Positions 37,001-45,913 of a stretch of 64,000 nucleotides of DNA are shown here, one piece after another. This DNA comes from Sulfoacidibacillus ferrooxidans. GTDB lineage: Bacteria > Bacillota > Bacilli > Alicyclobacillales > SLC66. The translations under genes were made by a program, and so were the position numbers. The stretch is from NCBI RefSeq assembly GCF_022606465.1, contig NZ_JALBUF010000003.1, forward strand, positions 62,001 through 126,000, given 5' to 3'. Position 1 is the stretch's first letter; the number at the start of each line of letters is the position of its first letter. The notes under the pieces are model-generated. The model saw only the letters and a program-made list of their open reading frames with translations. It was not told the DNA's origin and ran no database searches.

Positions 37001-37775
37001 CCTCTTCCAACATAGCCATATCACTTTGTAATGCTGCGCGATAGGGCGCTAGTGAATCATCAGCACATAAGTAAGACGCCTGCAAAATCCAATCTTGTGC
37101 ATTCTGAATATGCTCCCTGCACCAAGAAAAAAAGACATGTCCATAACGGGAGTCGCGCATAGGGAGTTTGGCACTTTCTTGAAGCTTTTCAACGGCTTGA
37201 TCAAGCCACTGTTGTGGTTTAGGTTGACTGCGTGCAAATGAATAAAGTCGCAAAATAATTTCTCGCAATTGCTCGTCGCCAAACATGTCTCCATAATGCC
37301 TTGCAAAATCAGTAAAGGCATTGCTTGGATCCTCAAACCATGTCGCAAATAGATTCTCTAATACAGTAAACTGTAACATCGTTGTTTCTTGCTGATCTGC
37401 AATCCTAAAAGTTGGATCAATAGGCAGTTGTAATGTCGCTGACCGCATCACATCTAAACAAAAACTGTGCAATGTAGATATGTGGGCCCGATCTAACAAA
37501 TGAAGTTGGCGTATAATCGCACGATCATGTGGACGCTCCTCTAACACTGCACGCAATCCTTTTGCAATCCGTTCTTTCATTTCATTGGCAGCAGCTTCTG
37601 TAAACGTTACGATCAATATTCTATCGATATCCACTCCCTCATCTATCACTAAGCGCTGCACCCGTTCCACTAAAACAGACGTTTTACCAGAGCCTGCCCC
37701 TGCTGAAACGAGAACTGAAGACCCTCGTGTAGTAATCGCTTCTTCTTGTCGATCAGAAAATTGGCGAGCACTCAC
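34050..37775 (-). CDS. addA: ATP-dependent helicase/nuclease subunit A
   Basis: AddA, the UvrD-type helicase and nuclease subunit of the AddAB double-strand-break resection complex. Walker A is SAGAGSGKTSVL near residue 25, helicase motifs include VDEYQDTSPIQ and VRIMTIHKSKGLEF, and the C-terminal nuclease has LVDYKTDHL. About 1,241 residues, normal. The start is GTG 37775, directly after the addB stop and nine bases after GGAGG; an upstream ATG in the open frame overlaps addB. Confidence 0.96.
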   Translation of the reverse strand: MSARQFSDRQEEAITTRGSSVLVSAGAGSGKTSVLVERVQRLVIDEGVDIDRILIVTFTEAAANEMKERIAKGLRAVLEERPHDRAIIRQLHLLDRAHISTLHSFCLDVMRSATLQLPIDPTFRIADQQETTMLQFTVLENLFATWFEDPSNAFTDFARHYGDMFGDEQLREIILRLYSFARSQPKPQQWLDQAVEKLQESAKLPMRDSRYGHVFFSWCREHIQNAQDWILQASYLCADDSLAPYRAALQSDMAMLEEAYLAAKNLQFTELQTIVQRPFVKLGRVQDADPDVKKIVQKLRDHMKKAVGKLNGTLLARTESVLQEEIAQTVPFVQTLVDFLWQFHDAYKEAKQTRTCVDFADLEHYAYQLLTTDQGEPSKIALQLADQYEQVLVDEYQDTSPIQDAILAQIAQKERPNLFYVGDVKQSIYGFRMAEPALFLAKYDQFRHSQEGVRIDLQDNYRSRSEIVDAVNYLFGQIFSPILGGISYDDAARMNAAANYPPRPQEHGLAGVDVHIIDYASSANKRALQDEEDEEDQADSAVDMGDEEDVLWQTAIDMEAHVAGQEILRLYQSEAQVYDADEKIYRAIQWRDIVILLRSKAGRIDYILQVFRSLGIPCYGESDSGYYTSLEMRFMLALLQIVDNPRQDIPLATVLRSPIGAFSTTDLANIRLCLQKGDLFSAVVACSKGNNDLSQRTRTFLSIVDRMRTFARMHSVADTVLFLQQDSGLRDFVMGLRDGAVRLANLEQFVKQAQAFDQLEYEGFSGFVLYIMKHFTRSGDAGAAGGVAEHEDVVRIMTIHKSKGLEFPVVFILNMEKTFRLSDNKLPIRFHKDMGFGPDFVDLERKEKWKTLASVAVDALTLRQNLAEEARVLYVAATRAKEKLILVGALRNLGTTFDKWRTTSLYESNRQGPLRDSVLLGAKQYLDWIGPAIYRTTAEGSSLFHVTLWGDSFDRPVMLTHKEREKDMDWNAIARLETHAFTVDSAFLQESMDWREQIQEQLSFTDEQRVPVAAKMSVTEWKNNWMDQSEAENGDTPIQHMTKRIQFLRPTFLTQEGDLTATEKGSLFHLVMQYIELKNELVTAQEVMRQVGQLINSGFLPSYALKHVDAESIATYFQSSVGQLMITHSVRVLREVPFTLSVPSDKLIAQSVEQSDIVAQDVIIQGTVDCLLALDGGMILVDYKTDHLLTNDVDLVKRYELQLSLYREAMERAFKQPVTQAYLYFATGKKLVPVLDALKSW

Positions 37776-37776
37776 C

Positions 37777-40700
37777 CTATAGCACCTCCCCATCCCATGT
37801 CAGTTGCTCCAATACAGCTTGAGTTTTTAATGGGACAAGTTCTCGATAAGTCCCAAGTCCACCCCCGTGTTCAAATTGGCATAATCCTTGAAATGAACAT
37901 AAGTTACAAGCCGTTTTTTTACCGTGACGGTATGGTGTAATGTCAGTCGCCCCAGCGCGTATGTGTGACATAAATAAAGCTGCAGTTCGATTGACATGGT
38001 CTGTTAAAGCCAACCATTCTTCACGACTCACTGTTGGAACATTGGCCCTAAACTGTCCATCTTTTTTTAGTAGAGTTGGGAATAAATCATCTTTCATCTC
38101 ATGATTGCGATCAAGTAATGCGGCGATCTTAGGTTCTCGTAACAATAGACCTTTCATCCGCACCACTTTACGCTTCGTCTGCTCAATCTCCTTTTCGCTT
38201 GTCGGTGTATTGACAAGTTTGACAGGGTCGCGTACAGGATAGTAAAAGACACCTGCAAATAGATGTGGCATGCCAAGTAAGTCAGCACTTTGTTGCTCCA
38301 CAACATGCGCATATAAGATCAACTGCAAAGAAAGACCATAGTAAACTTGATCCAACTCCACACTTCGTTCACTACTTTTAAAATCGATAATCCGAAAATA
38401 CGGCTGTCCTTGTAAATCGGCCGTATCTAATCGGTCAATGCGACCTTTTAGGCGCACGTGTTGAATACCTGGAAGGTCAAATTCGAAAGCTTCTTCCGTT
38501 AACTGCACGTGAAATTCACTGCGATGAGCATGTTCTGTAAATGTTGCAATCGCCCGTTGTAAGGCTTGTCTAATCTGTTCACTATAGTTACGAAAACGTG
38601 CATTTTGCATCCAAACGGCTTGTTTCTCTAGTGACAGTACGTCTGTGAATATCTGGTTCACAATCTCTTGCGCTGTTTCATTTGAAAGCATCGACCAGTC
38701 GATGTTATTTTCTTGCAGATAGAGCACAAACTGATGCAAGACTTCATGAATAAATTGACCGCGCAAGAGTACATTGACATCCATTTCTTCACGTTGTTTT
38801 AAAGCGAGTCCATACTGCGCAAAGTGAGCAAATGGACATGCTGCAAAGCGCTCCAATCGGGAGACAGAACTTACCTCAGCATTGTGGAACAACTCTTTTG
38901 CAATCTCTTGTGCGAGTGGTTCACTATCGATGGTATAGGCAAGACCGCGCAATTTTGAACGCAATAGCTCTTGCGACCATGTACCAGACGCATATAATTC
39001 ATATACTGCATGCCACATCGGAGTTAATTTCATTCCCTTTTTAACATCGCGCAGTACAGTGGCAACATACTGTGCAGTCATATCTTCTGTAATACATAGT
39101 TCCTGATCGATCTGATCATTAAAGAGTGGGTAATCATAGTACTTTTTCTCAATGATTTGCCCTATGTTAAAATGCGTTCGAAGTTGATTGATACTCACTG
39201 CAGGCGTTAATGAGCGCCCATCGGCATCGCCAAGTGCATAGGATATATATAATTTTTGCTTAGCACGAGTCAAAGCGATATACACGCGGTAGCGTTCGTA
39301 TAATTGTTGTTTTGCACTATCAGGATTGACATAGAGTCCCTGCGTGATTAACAAATCTCGTTCCTCATCTGTTATGATCTCATCTTGGCTGATTTTACGT
39401 GGTAAAAGTCCATCGTTACACCCCAAGACAAATGCAACTTGCACCTCATATGCACGTACGCGCGATACATCAGTAATCATCACCTGATCAAGTAATAACG
39501 GAATCGCTCCGACACTCGTAGAGGCAAACGCCTGGCGAAAAAGAGCAGTAAACTGAGTTATCGAAGATGAGCGTTCATCAAACGCCGCCACGAGATCATC
39601 GCAAATGGCAATGACTGCATTCATCGCTCGTTCATGCTCTTGCGCAACTAAAGGATGAGAATCCTCGATTTCACGTGTAATCCAAACAGAAATTTGTTCT
39701 GGTATATGCAGTGTTTCAATGAGAGTCCAGAGCGCCTTCACCATAGAGCGCATTGTTCGTGCAGGATGATGCAAAGCTTGATATAAAGGGAGTAGCCAAG
39801 TAGCTACTTGTGCACGTACAGCCTCGACTCGCTCAACGTTTTTCGTTCTTTGCGAGATCGAAAACGAATCCCACCACGCATCACCCTCAATACCATGTGA
39901 CAATACAAAATTTTCCAAAAGGTCAACCGTATTCCTTGGCAATGGAACTAAATCTGTCTTTAGCCACTGAATGAGAGTATGACTATCTAAATGATTTTCA
40001 ATCATCTCAAGCGCACTTTGGATAAAACGCGCAAGCGGATGGTACCGCAATAATTGCAACTCATCCATAAAAAAAGGAACTCTTGCCTGTTGCAATACAT
40101 CACGCAACAAAGGTCGATACCGATCCATGTCTGTTACAATAAGTGTAAAATCATGCCATGGCACTGCTTCTTCGCGATGAATCCGCAATAACTCTCTCAC
40201 TGTTCCTACAACTTCTGCTTTTTGTGTAGATGCAGTAGCAATCATTAAATCTCTTACATCTTCTACACTATGAAATGGTTGTTCACCAGGTTCTAGACTC
40301 GCAAAAAGAAATCGCTCAAGATGTGCCAAACGCTTACTAGAAGTAAATCTCCAATTTCTCTCAGTAAAGTCACCTAGGATCTCCATGTCGACTTGTTTTT
40401 GTATAGCTAATTGTCGCAAACGTAACAAGGTATCATCAGCTTGAATAAAAGGAGTATCAAACGACGAGAACATAGAAAATCCATTATCCTGTAACGTTTT
40501 TGCACGCTCAAATGGAATGGTCATAGCGATATTCATGTGCTCTATATGTGCAAAGAGTTCGCCAAGAAGAGTGAATTCTTGTGCAGTAAATCCCAAGAAA
40601 CCATCAACATACACATGGGCTAAAGAAAGTGAAGTATATTTTTCTATATTATTCGCAAATAAGGGAATCAAATGAAGTGGATCAATAAAGCGACCTTGTA

Positions 40701-41208
40701 AAGATTGTTCGTATACCTCTAAAAGTAATGAAATGTCCTGTAGCTTTGCTTCTAACTGAGAGCCTGGCGAACACTGCAAGGCAATTTGTACAAGTTGTGA
40801 AGAACTAGTCTTAGCAGATTGAAACTCATCTAATGTAAGTAAAATTCTTTCTATAAATGATGGTGAAGGGTTATCTCGCCCTAATACCTGCAATTGGTTC
40901 GCCACTTTCTCATACACGGCTGCGGCCATTGCAAATTTTCCATTTTTAGAGATAGGTTGAATGGGCAATTTCCCAATGGATTGTAATCCTCGCCAACTAA
41001 ACCTGCGAAAATTCATTACTTGCGCGCGAACCAACGCTTGTCCCCCAACACGTCGCGTCAATTCTCGCTCCATATAAAAGGTCACCTGATCTGGAACAAT
41101 AAGATAAATTGGTGGACCCAGTGGATCTTCGTCAATCAAACGAATAATTTCTTCCACCATACGTTCTGTCTTACCTGTACCTGCTCTTCCAGTAAATAAT
41201 CGAACCAT
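37777..41208 (-). CDS. addB: ATP-dependent nuclease subunit B
   Basis: AddB, the partner of AddA. N-terminal P-loop GRAGTGKTERMVEEI, a helicase-like region without full activity, and a C-terminal RecB-family nuclease (FRIIDFKSSER). Cysteines in SRLERFAACPF and CNLCSFQGLC are placed for the structural [4Fe-4S] cluster of AddB. 1,143 residues. GGAG lies before the ATG. It follows the ABC ATPase gene by 15 bases. Confidence 0.96.
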   Translation of the reverse strand: MVRLFTGRAGTGKTERMVEEIIRLIDEDPLGPPIYLIVPDQVTFYMERELTRRVGGQALVRAQVMNFRRFSWRGLQSIGKLPIQPISKNGKFAMAAAVYEKVANQLQVLGRDNPSPSFIERILLTLDEFQSAKTSSSQLVQIALQCSPGSQLEAKLQDISLLLEVYEQSLQGRFIDPLHLIPLFANNIEKYTSLSLAHVYVDGFLGFTAQEFTLLGELFAHIEHMNIAMTIPFERAKTLQDNGFSMFSSFDTPFIQADDTLLRLRQLAIQKQVDMEILGDFTERNWRFTSSKRLAHLERFLFASLEPGEQPFHSVEDVRDLMIATASTQKAEVVGTVRELLRIHREEAVPWHDFTLIVTDMDRYRPLLRDVLQQARVPFFMDELQLLRYHPLARFIQSALEMIENHLDSHTLIQWLKTDLVPLPRNTVDLLENFVLSHGIEGDAWWDSFSISQRTKNVERVEAVRAQVATWLLPLYQALHHPARTMRSMVKALWTLIETLHIPEQISVWITREIEDSHPLVAQEHERAMNAVIAICDDLVAAFDERSSSITQFTALFRQAFASTSVGAIPLLLDQVMITDVSRVRAYEVQVAFVLGCNDGLLPRKISQDEIITDEERDLLITQGLYVNPDSAKQQLYERYRVYIALTRAKQKLYISYALGDADGRSLTPAVSINQLRTHFNIGQIIEKKYYDYPLFNDQIDQELCITEDMTAQYVATVLRDVKKGMKLTPMWHAVYELYASGTWSQELLRSKLRGLAYTIDSEPLAQEIAKELFHNAEVSSVSRLERFAACPFAHFAQYGLALKQREEMDVNVLLRGQFIHEVLHQFVLYLQENNIDWSMLSNETAQEIVNQIFTDVLSLEKQAVWMQNARFRNYSEQIRQALQRAIATFTEHAHRSEFHVQLTEEAFEFDLPGIQHVRLKGRIDRLDTADLQGQPYFRIIDFKSSERSVELDQVYYGLSLQLILYAHVVEQQSADLLGMPHLFAGVFYYPVRDPVKLVNTPTSEKEIEQTKRKVVRMKGLLLREPKIAALLDRNHEMKDDLFPTLLKKDGQFRANVPTVSREEWLALTDHVNRTAALFMSHIRAGATDITPYRHGKKTACNLCSFQGLCQFEHGGGLGTYRELVPLKTQAVLEQLTWDGEVL

Positions 41209-41223
41209 GTATACGCAACTCCT

Positions 41224-42021
41224 CTATGGCGTTGTTCGTTTGACACGAACTGTCGGACGTTCATCTTGCCAATGCAGTTGAACTGGTAATCCATAAGCAT
41301 CAGATAGAATGTCGTCTGTGAGCACCGCTTTTTTTTCACCAGCCGCAAGCAACTTCCCTTGTTTCAATATCGCCACATGGGTAATTGCAGGAAATATCTC
41401 ATCTGGATAGTGGGTCACGTAGAGTAATTGTAAAGTAGTTGCTTGTGCTAAATCTTCGAGTGCCATTAATACATGTTCACGAGATGGGAAATCAAGACCA
41501 GTACACGGTTCATCAATGATCAGCAACTTTGGATTTGCCATAAGCGCTCGTGCAATCAAAACCTTTTGGCGTTCACCTTGTGATAACAAAGCATAGGCTC
41601 GAAGTGCAATCGTCTCCGCTGCTAGTCCTTGTAACAAGGTTTGTGCTCGTACTTCATCCTCCCGAGTAATCGTTGCATACATACCGTTCGTTGCGTATTT
41701 TCCAGCAGCAACGATGTCCACTGCACGTACGCTTTGTTCCAGATAGCCGTCCATGCGATTGCTTACAAATCCGATTTCCTTACGTAATTCCCGGACATCG
41801 TACTCTCCTAGACGGTGCCCCAGTACATCTACATCACCGCCTGTAGGCCAGAGCATTCCCATGATCACCTGTAGCAAAGTTGTCTTTCCAGCGCCGTTTG
41901 CACCTAATAGTGCCCAATGCTCACCTAAGTTTGTTGCTAGGTCAATACGATCGAGTAGAAGTTGATCAAGACGTCTAACGGATACATTATGAAGTTTCAC
42001 AACGGCAGTCGATTGATTCAC
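41224..42021 (-). CDS. ABC transporter ATP-binding protein, no permease nearby
   Basis: Single ATPase domain of 265 residues: Walker A LLGANGAGKTTLLQV, signature LLSQGERQKVLIARAL, Walker B KLLIIDEPCTGLD and the His-switch YVTHYPDEI. It resembles the YlmA/ModF-like group of stand-alone ATPases. The start is GTG. No membrane component is adjacent; the genes after it are addB and addA, so its partner and substrate are unknown. Confidence 0.9.
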   Translation of the reverse strand: MNQSTAVVKLHNVSVRRLDQLLLDRIDLATNLGEHWALLGANGAGKTTLLQVIMGMLWPTGGDVDVLGHRLGEYDVRELRKEIGFVSNRMDGYLEQSVRAVDIVAAGKYATNGMYATITREDEVRAQTLLQGLAAETIALRAYALLSQGERQKVLIARALMANPKLLIIDEPCTGLDFPSREHVLMALEDLAQATTLQLLYVTHYPDEIFPAITHVAILKQGKLLAAGEKKAVLTDDILSDAYGLPVQLHWQDERPTVRVKRTTP

Positions 42022-42221
42022 GAAGGCACATCCTATCCATAAGCTAAGTGCTCAAGTATTGATTATGTTTTTCATTGTACAGAACAAATAAAGGTAGGTC
42101 TATGACACAAAAGAGAAAGAAATATAGGTAATCATAAATTAAGGATGGTACACTATCTGTACGTGTCCATCACATGTAGCACATCGTCCACAATCGATGA
42201 CTATAGAAAGAGGTGATTCTA

Positions 42222-44141
42222 ATGTACGTATATTTGCTTGCTCCGCTTGGAATTGCACTGGCAGTTGTGCTTGGTTATGGTATACAGCGCATTTCGAAAA
42301 AAACGTATGCGTTTGTTGTCATAGCCATCATTGCGCTTAGCCTCGGAGAATATTTTAGTGGTTTCTTTCCAACGATCAATATTCTTTTTGCTTTGTATCT
42401 TATCGTACTCTTTATTGTAACCTGGATGCTACGATTATTAACGGTGCGATCATTTGCTCACCTATCTCGCAACCGCTGGCTAAAACCCATTCTGATTGCT
42501 GCGCTTGTTTTATTAGCATTTGCATTGTTTAGTGGCGGTGCCATTATTATCTTTGTTATTGGATGGGCTATTTACCGCAGTCGCAGACAACCAAGGGGTC
42601 CACGTCCTGTGGGCAATCAGTCCAATAGTATTCTTAATGCAATTGAAAGTTGGCGCCAAAGCCTCGCAAGGCTTGGACCGATCGCCCTCCTTTCTGCAAT
42701 TGGTGCCATCTCGATGATTGCTAGTAGTGCTCTCGGTGGTGCTGCATCACAAGTGAGCGCAGCATCAACATACGGCGCACAAGTAGCACTTGTGAAGGCA
42801 CACATTAAAGCTTCCATTCCACCCGTTGCAGCAACTGATGTCCCTATTGTTGAGCGCACAAACGCTGAGATCGTGCTTTCTAATAGCATTGGGGGACTTG
42901 GTACCCAATACCATGTCTCAAACCAAGGATTATCACTCGTACGTTATCAAGGACAATTAATTTGGGCTGCACCACTAGATTATAACAATGGACTGATCTG
43001 GTTAACCAAACACATCTCTCCTGGATACGTGTGGACATCGGCTAGTAATCCAAGTGCTAAACCAGTACTTGTACAAAATACAGCATATACCATTACACCA
43101 CAGGCTGGATTTAGTGATAACTTGCGCCGCGTTTTATATCAGAATTTCCCAACCCACTACATAGGAACATCGGATTGGGAACTGAATCCAAACGGTCAAG
43201 GGTACTGGGTAACATCCCTTTACTCACCAGCACCAGGTCTTGCAGGATTAGTAACCAAAGTCATTGTCGGATCAGCTCTAACCAATCCTACAACAGGGCA
43301 TGTTATGTTTTATCCAATAGGAAAGCAACCTGCTTGGGTGAGTCAAGTTGTAGGTCCAAATTTTGCACAAAATGAAGCGATGCGTTTTGGATGGGATCGT
43401 GCCGGATTATTCGCCTCCACCTTTACACATCAACTAACGACAGAACCAGTACACGCAACGCCTTATAATGTCCTATTATCCAATGGCGATCTGGCTTGGG
43501 AAATCCCTATGACATCGCCTAACAGTGATGACAATTCACTATCAGGACTTGTCATCGTCAATGCACAAACAAATAAGGTCACGTATACGCCATTTACCGG
43601 GTTGCAAAATGACCTTGCTGCTGAGCAACGAATTAATGGCTCCACCTTAAATAGTTCACTTTCTGCTGGACGCCCGCTACTCTATAATATTTCAGGTCAA
43701 TATGCTTATATTGCACCTGTTGTCAATCAATCGGGTATCATCCAGGAAGTTGCACTCGTTGATCCGCGCAATACAACGCAGCCCATTATTTCACCCACTA
43801 TGGCCGATGCGCTTTCATCGTGGCAAAACTACCTTGCTACAGGCGGTTCTACTTCTTCAACATCACAAGCCAGCAACGGAGTATTAACAGCCACCGTACA
43901 ACGGATTGCCAATGTATTGTCTTCAAGTGGAGCCAATGGAGCACCCGTCAAAGAGTATTGGCTATTTCTTTTAAATGGAACATCGTATCGCGCTTCACTA
44001 TCACTCAATCCAAATATCGTACCATTTGTAAGACCAGGAGATAACATTACGATTACTTTCACTAAAGGACAGACTGCCCCAATCACCATCAACTCAATTA
44101 AAGACAATACACTCAACCAGAAGGGAACGAAAACCTCATAA
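42222..44141 (+). CDS. Unrecognised membrane protein with large exported domain
   Basis: About 639 residues, family not recognised. The N-terminal 130 residues hold about five hydrophobic segments, followed by a basic stretch (YRSRRQPRGPRP), then one more hydrophobic segment (about 150-180, IALLSAIGAISMIASSALGG). The remaining 450 residues are soluble, rich in Ser, Thr, Asn and Gly, with few charges and no cysteine seen, as expected for an exported beta-rich domain. ATG 42222 has AAAGAGGTG six bases upstream; a GTG three codons earlier is within that site. It stands alone with its own terminator. Confidence 0.85.
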   Translation: MYVYLLAPLGIALAVVLGYGIQRISKKTYAFVVIAIIALSLGEYFSGFFPTINILFALYLIVLFIVTWMLRLLTVRSFAHLSRNRWLKPILIAALVLLAFALFSGGAIIIFVIGWAIYRSRRQPRGPRPVGNQSNSILNAIESWRQSLARLGPIALLSAIGAISMIASSALGGAASQVSAASTYGAQVALVKAHIKASIPPVAATDVPIVERTNAEIVLSNSIGGLGTQYHVSNQGLSLVRYQGQLIWAAPLDYNNGLIWLTKHISPGYVWTSASNPSAKPVLVQNTAYTITPQAGFSDNLRRVLYQNFPTHYIGTSDWELNPNGQGYWVTSLYSPAPGLAGLVTKVIVGSALTNPTTGHVMFYPIGKQPAWVSQVVGPNFAQNEAMRFGWDRAGLFASTFTHQLTTEPVHATPYNVLLSNGDLAWEIPMTSPNSDDNSLSGLVIVNAQTNKVTYTPFTGLQNDLAAEQRINGSTLNSSLSAGRPLLYNISGQYAYIAPVVNQSGIIQEVALVDPRNTTQPIISPTMADALSSWQNYLATGGSTSSTSQASNGVLTATVQRIANVLSSSGANGAPVKEYWLFLLNGTSYRASLSLNPNIVPFVRPGDNITITFTKGQTAPITINSIKDNTLNQKGTKTS

Positions 44142-44143
44142 AA

Positions 44144-44190
44144 AAGCAGGATCCAATGGACAGGTAATATGTGTCCATTGGATCCTGCTT
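44144..44190. terminator. Bidirectional terminator between the membrane protein and MFS genes
   Basis: Perfect 19-base arms at 44144-44162 and 44172-44190 with a nine-base loop; A-rich on the left. It lies just after the stop codon of the rightward gene and 23 bases beyond the end of the leftward one. Confidence 0.88.
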
Positions 44191-44213
44191 CCTATCTATA
44201 GAAAGTCTATATA

Positions 44214-45611
44214 CTAACTTACTGCATGGCGATTTTTCACTTTGGACTGCGTATTACTTGAGTCAGAACCTGGATCTGTATCGTGATAAGTAGCTGATAA
44301 GGACTTATGTTTTAACTCTGGAACAAGTAATGTCGTACCCATTCCTAGTATGCAAGCGACGGCCATAACGCCCTCTGTACCGGTTAATGATAATCGACTA
44401 AGTAGTATGGGGACAAATAGTACGCCAAGAAATGCACCCATTTTCCCAGCTCCGGCCGATAGCCCATCGCCAAATGCACGCCAACGAGTAGGAAAAACTT
44501 CCGCAGGAATGACAAATGTAGTTGTATTTGGTCCGAATTCAGTAAAGAAATAACTAAGACCATAAATCAAGAGAAACGGAATCGTCATCATCGTAATATT
44601 GGGGATAAAATATAAACCCGCGAACGACAGTGCCATCATCATAAATCCTAACATTTGAATTGTTTTCCTACCGATATGATCGATAGTAAATGCAGTTACC
44701 CAATACCCAGGAACCGCAAACACTAAGAAAATTAACGTAGATACAAGAGTCGTGTGTAAAAGTGAGGCATGAGGAGCAAGAGACTTCATAATCAACGTGG
44801 ATGAGACGCTGTTCCCATAAAAAGCGATATCCAGAAAGAACCACGAACCAGCCGTTCCTATCACGCGAACCCAAAACTGTCGTTTTGTCCACCCATCACT
44901 ATGGGTTTGATCATCAGAAGAAACATCATGCTGCGTTAACGTAGACACTACTTTTGCAGCTTCTGCCTTATCTTTTTTTACTTCCAACAGATATCTTGGC
45001 GTTTCAGAAATTGTTCGACGCAAGTAGATGACTGCTGCTGCAGGAACAGCTCCTAGTGCAAGCATGATCCTCCAAATCATATCATGTGAGATGCCACTCA
45101 CGAGTAAACCTGACGCAACCAGTGGTCCTACAAGCAAACCAAACCCTTGCATAGCAAAAACGCTCGTCACTAAGCGTCCGCGATTTTTGCGATTAGCATA
45201 TTCGCTCATAATGATAGCGCTTGTAGGATAATCCCCACCAATGCCAAGACCAATAATAAAGCGCCAGAATAACAGTTGATCAAAATTTTGCGATGTGGCA
45301 GATAATAAAGCACCTATAGTTAAAATAATGACTTCGATCCCATACACTGATTTACGTCCAAAACGATCAGCTAATTTACCGAATAATATAGCACCAATAG
45401 CTGCTGCAATTAAAGAAGTAGCATTTAAAATACCGATCTCCGCTTTGCCTAAATGCCAAATCGGAGCAAGAATCGTCGTTACAACACCGATAATAAATAA
45501 GTCATAAGCATCTGTAAAAAATCCCATCCCAGACGTAAACATAGTTCTCCAGTGGAAAGACTGAATTTTTGATTCTTCAAGAGTCTCTAGGATGTCTGCA
45601 CGCGTTCGCAC
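44214..45611 (-). CDS. MFS transporter, sugar/phosphate symporter-like
   Basis: Twelve-segment major facilitator of 465 residues. The loop 2-3 signature is GKLADRFGRKSVYG, and GLGIGGDYPTSAIIMSEYANRKNRGR after TM4 is typical of the phosphate:H+ symporter and related metabolite:H+ symporter groups; substrate not determinable. The open frame reaches 45737, but GTG 45611 lies eight bases after a strong GGAGG and gives the usual family length. The true leader is then about 125 bases and contains a 20-bp palindrome. Confidence 0.88.
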   Translation of the reverse strand: MRTRADILETLEESKIQSFHWRTMFTSGMGFFTDAYDLFIIGVVTTILAPIWHLGKAEIGILNATSLIAAAIGAILFGKLADRFGRKSVYGIEVIILTIGALLSATSQNFDQLLFWRFIIGLGIGGDYPTSAIIMSEYANRKNRGRLVTSVFAMQGFGLLVGPLVASGLLVSGISHDMIWRIMLALGAVPAAAVIYLRRTISETPRYLLEVKKDKAEAAKVVSTLTQHDVSSDDQTHSDGWTKRQFWVRVIGTAGSWFFLDIAFYGNSVSSTLIMKSLAPHASLLHTTLVSTLIFLVFAVPGYWVTAFTIDHIGRKTIQMLGFMMMALSFAGLYFIPNITMMTIPFLLIYGLSYFFTEFGPNTTTFVIPAEVFPTRWRAFGDGLSAGAGKMGAFLGVLFVPILLSRLSLTGTEGVMAVACILGMGTTLLVPELKHKSLSATYHDTDPGSDSSNTQSKVKNRHAVS

Positions 45612-45717
45612 AATGGGTTCCTCCTGCAAAATGGGATGCAATCTATCATTCGTAATGATCATACCAAGAACTCGTGTGGTGTTTAATAAGGAATTGTAAA
45701 GGTTCCGTAAAGACATC

Positions 45718-45737
45718 ATGCAATTAAATAATTGCAT
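45718..45737. promoter_or_regulatory. 20-bp palindrome upstream of the MFS gene
   Basis: Nine-base arms (45718-45726, 45729-45737) around AA form a near-perfect palindrome, ATGCAATTA and its complement. On the minus strand it includes a TTGCAT that could serve as a -35 element with TACAAT about 19 bases on. A repressor operator for the MFS gene is plausible. Confidence 0.45.
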
Positions 45738-45857
45738 ATTATTTTAACCCACTGAATTCCTTATAATCCCTATTTCACTGTATCCTATGTAGAGAGTGAC
45801 TATTTTTCACAACGACTGACTCAGTTGAAAAAGAGAGCAAGTACTATGTGATGCACA

Positions 45858-45897
45858 CACCAAAAAAGAGGAGGATTATCCCCCCTCTTTTTTGGTG
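45858..45897. terminator. Terminator after aconitase
   Basis: Arms 45858-45871 and 45884-45897 (14 bp, perfect) with A- and T-runs inside the stem, 17 bases beyond the end of the leftward acnA. The T-run is part of the stem, so it may act with the loop C-run in either direction. Confidence 0.75.
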
Positions 45898-45913
45898 ACA
45901 CCTCATGATAGCA

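Noticed and set aside
42022-42221. Possible promoter or RNA in the gap before the membrane protein gene
   Set aside because: AT-rich, but no convincing -35/-10 pair, repeat or stable hairpin could be seen.
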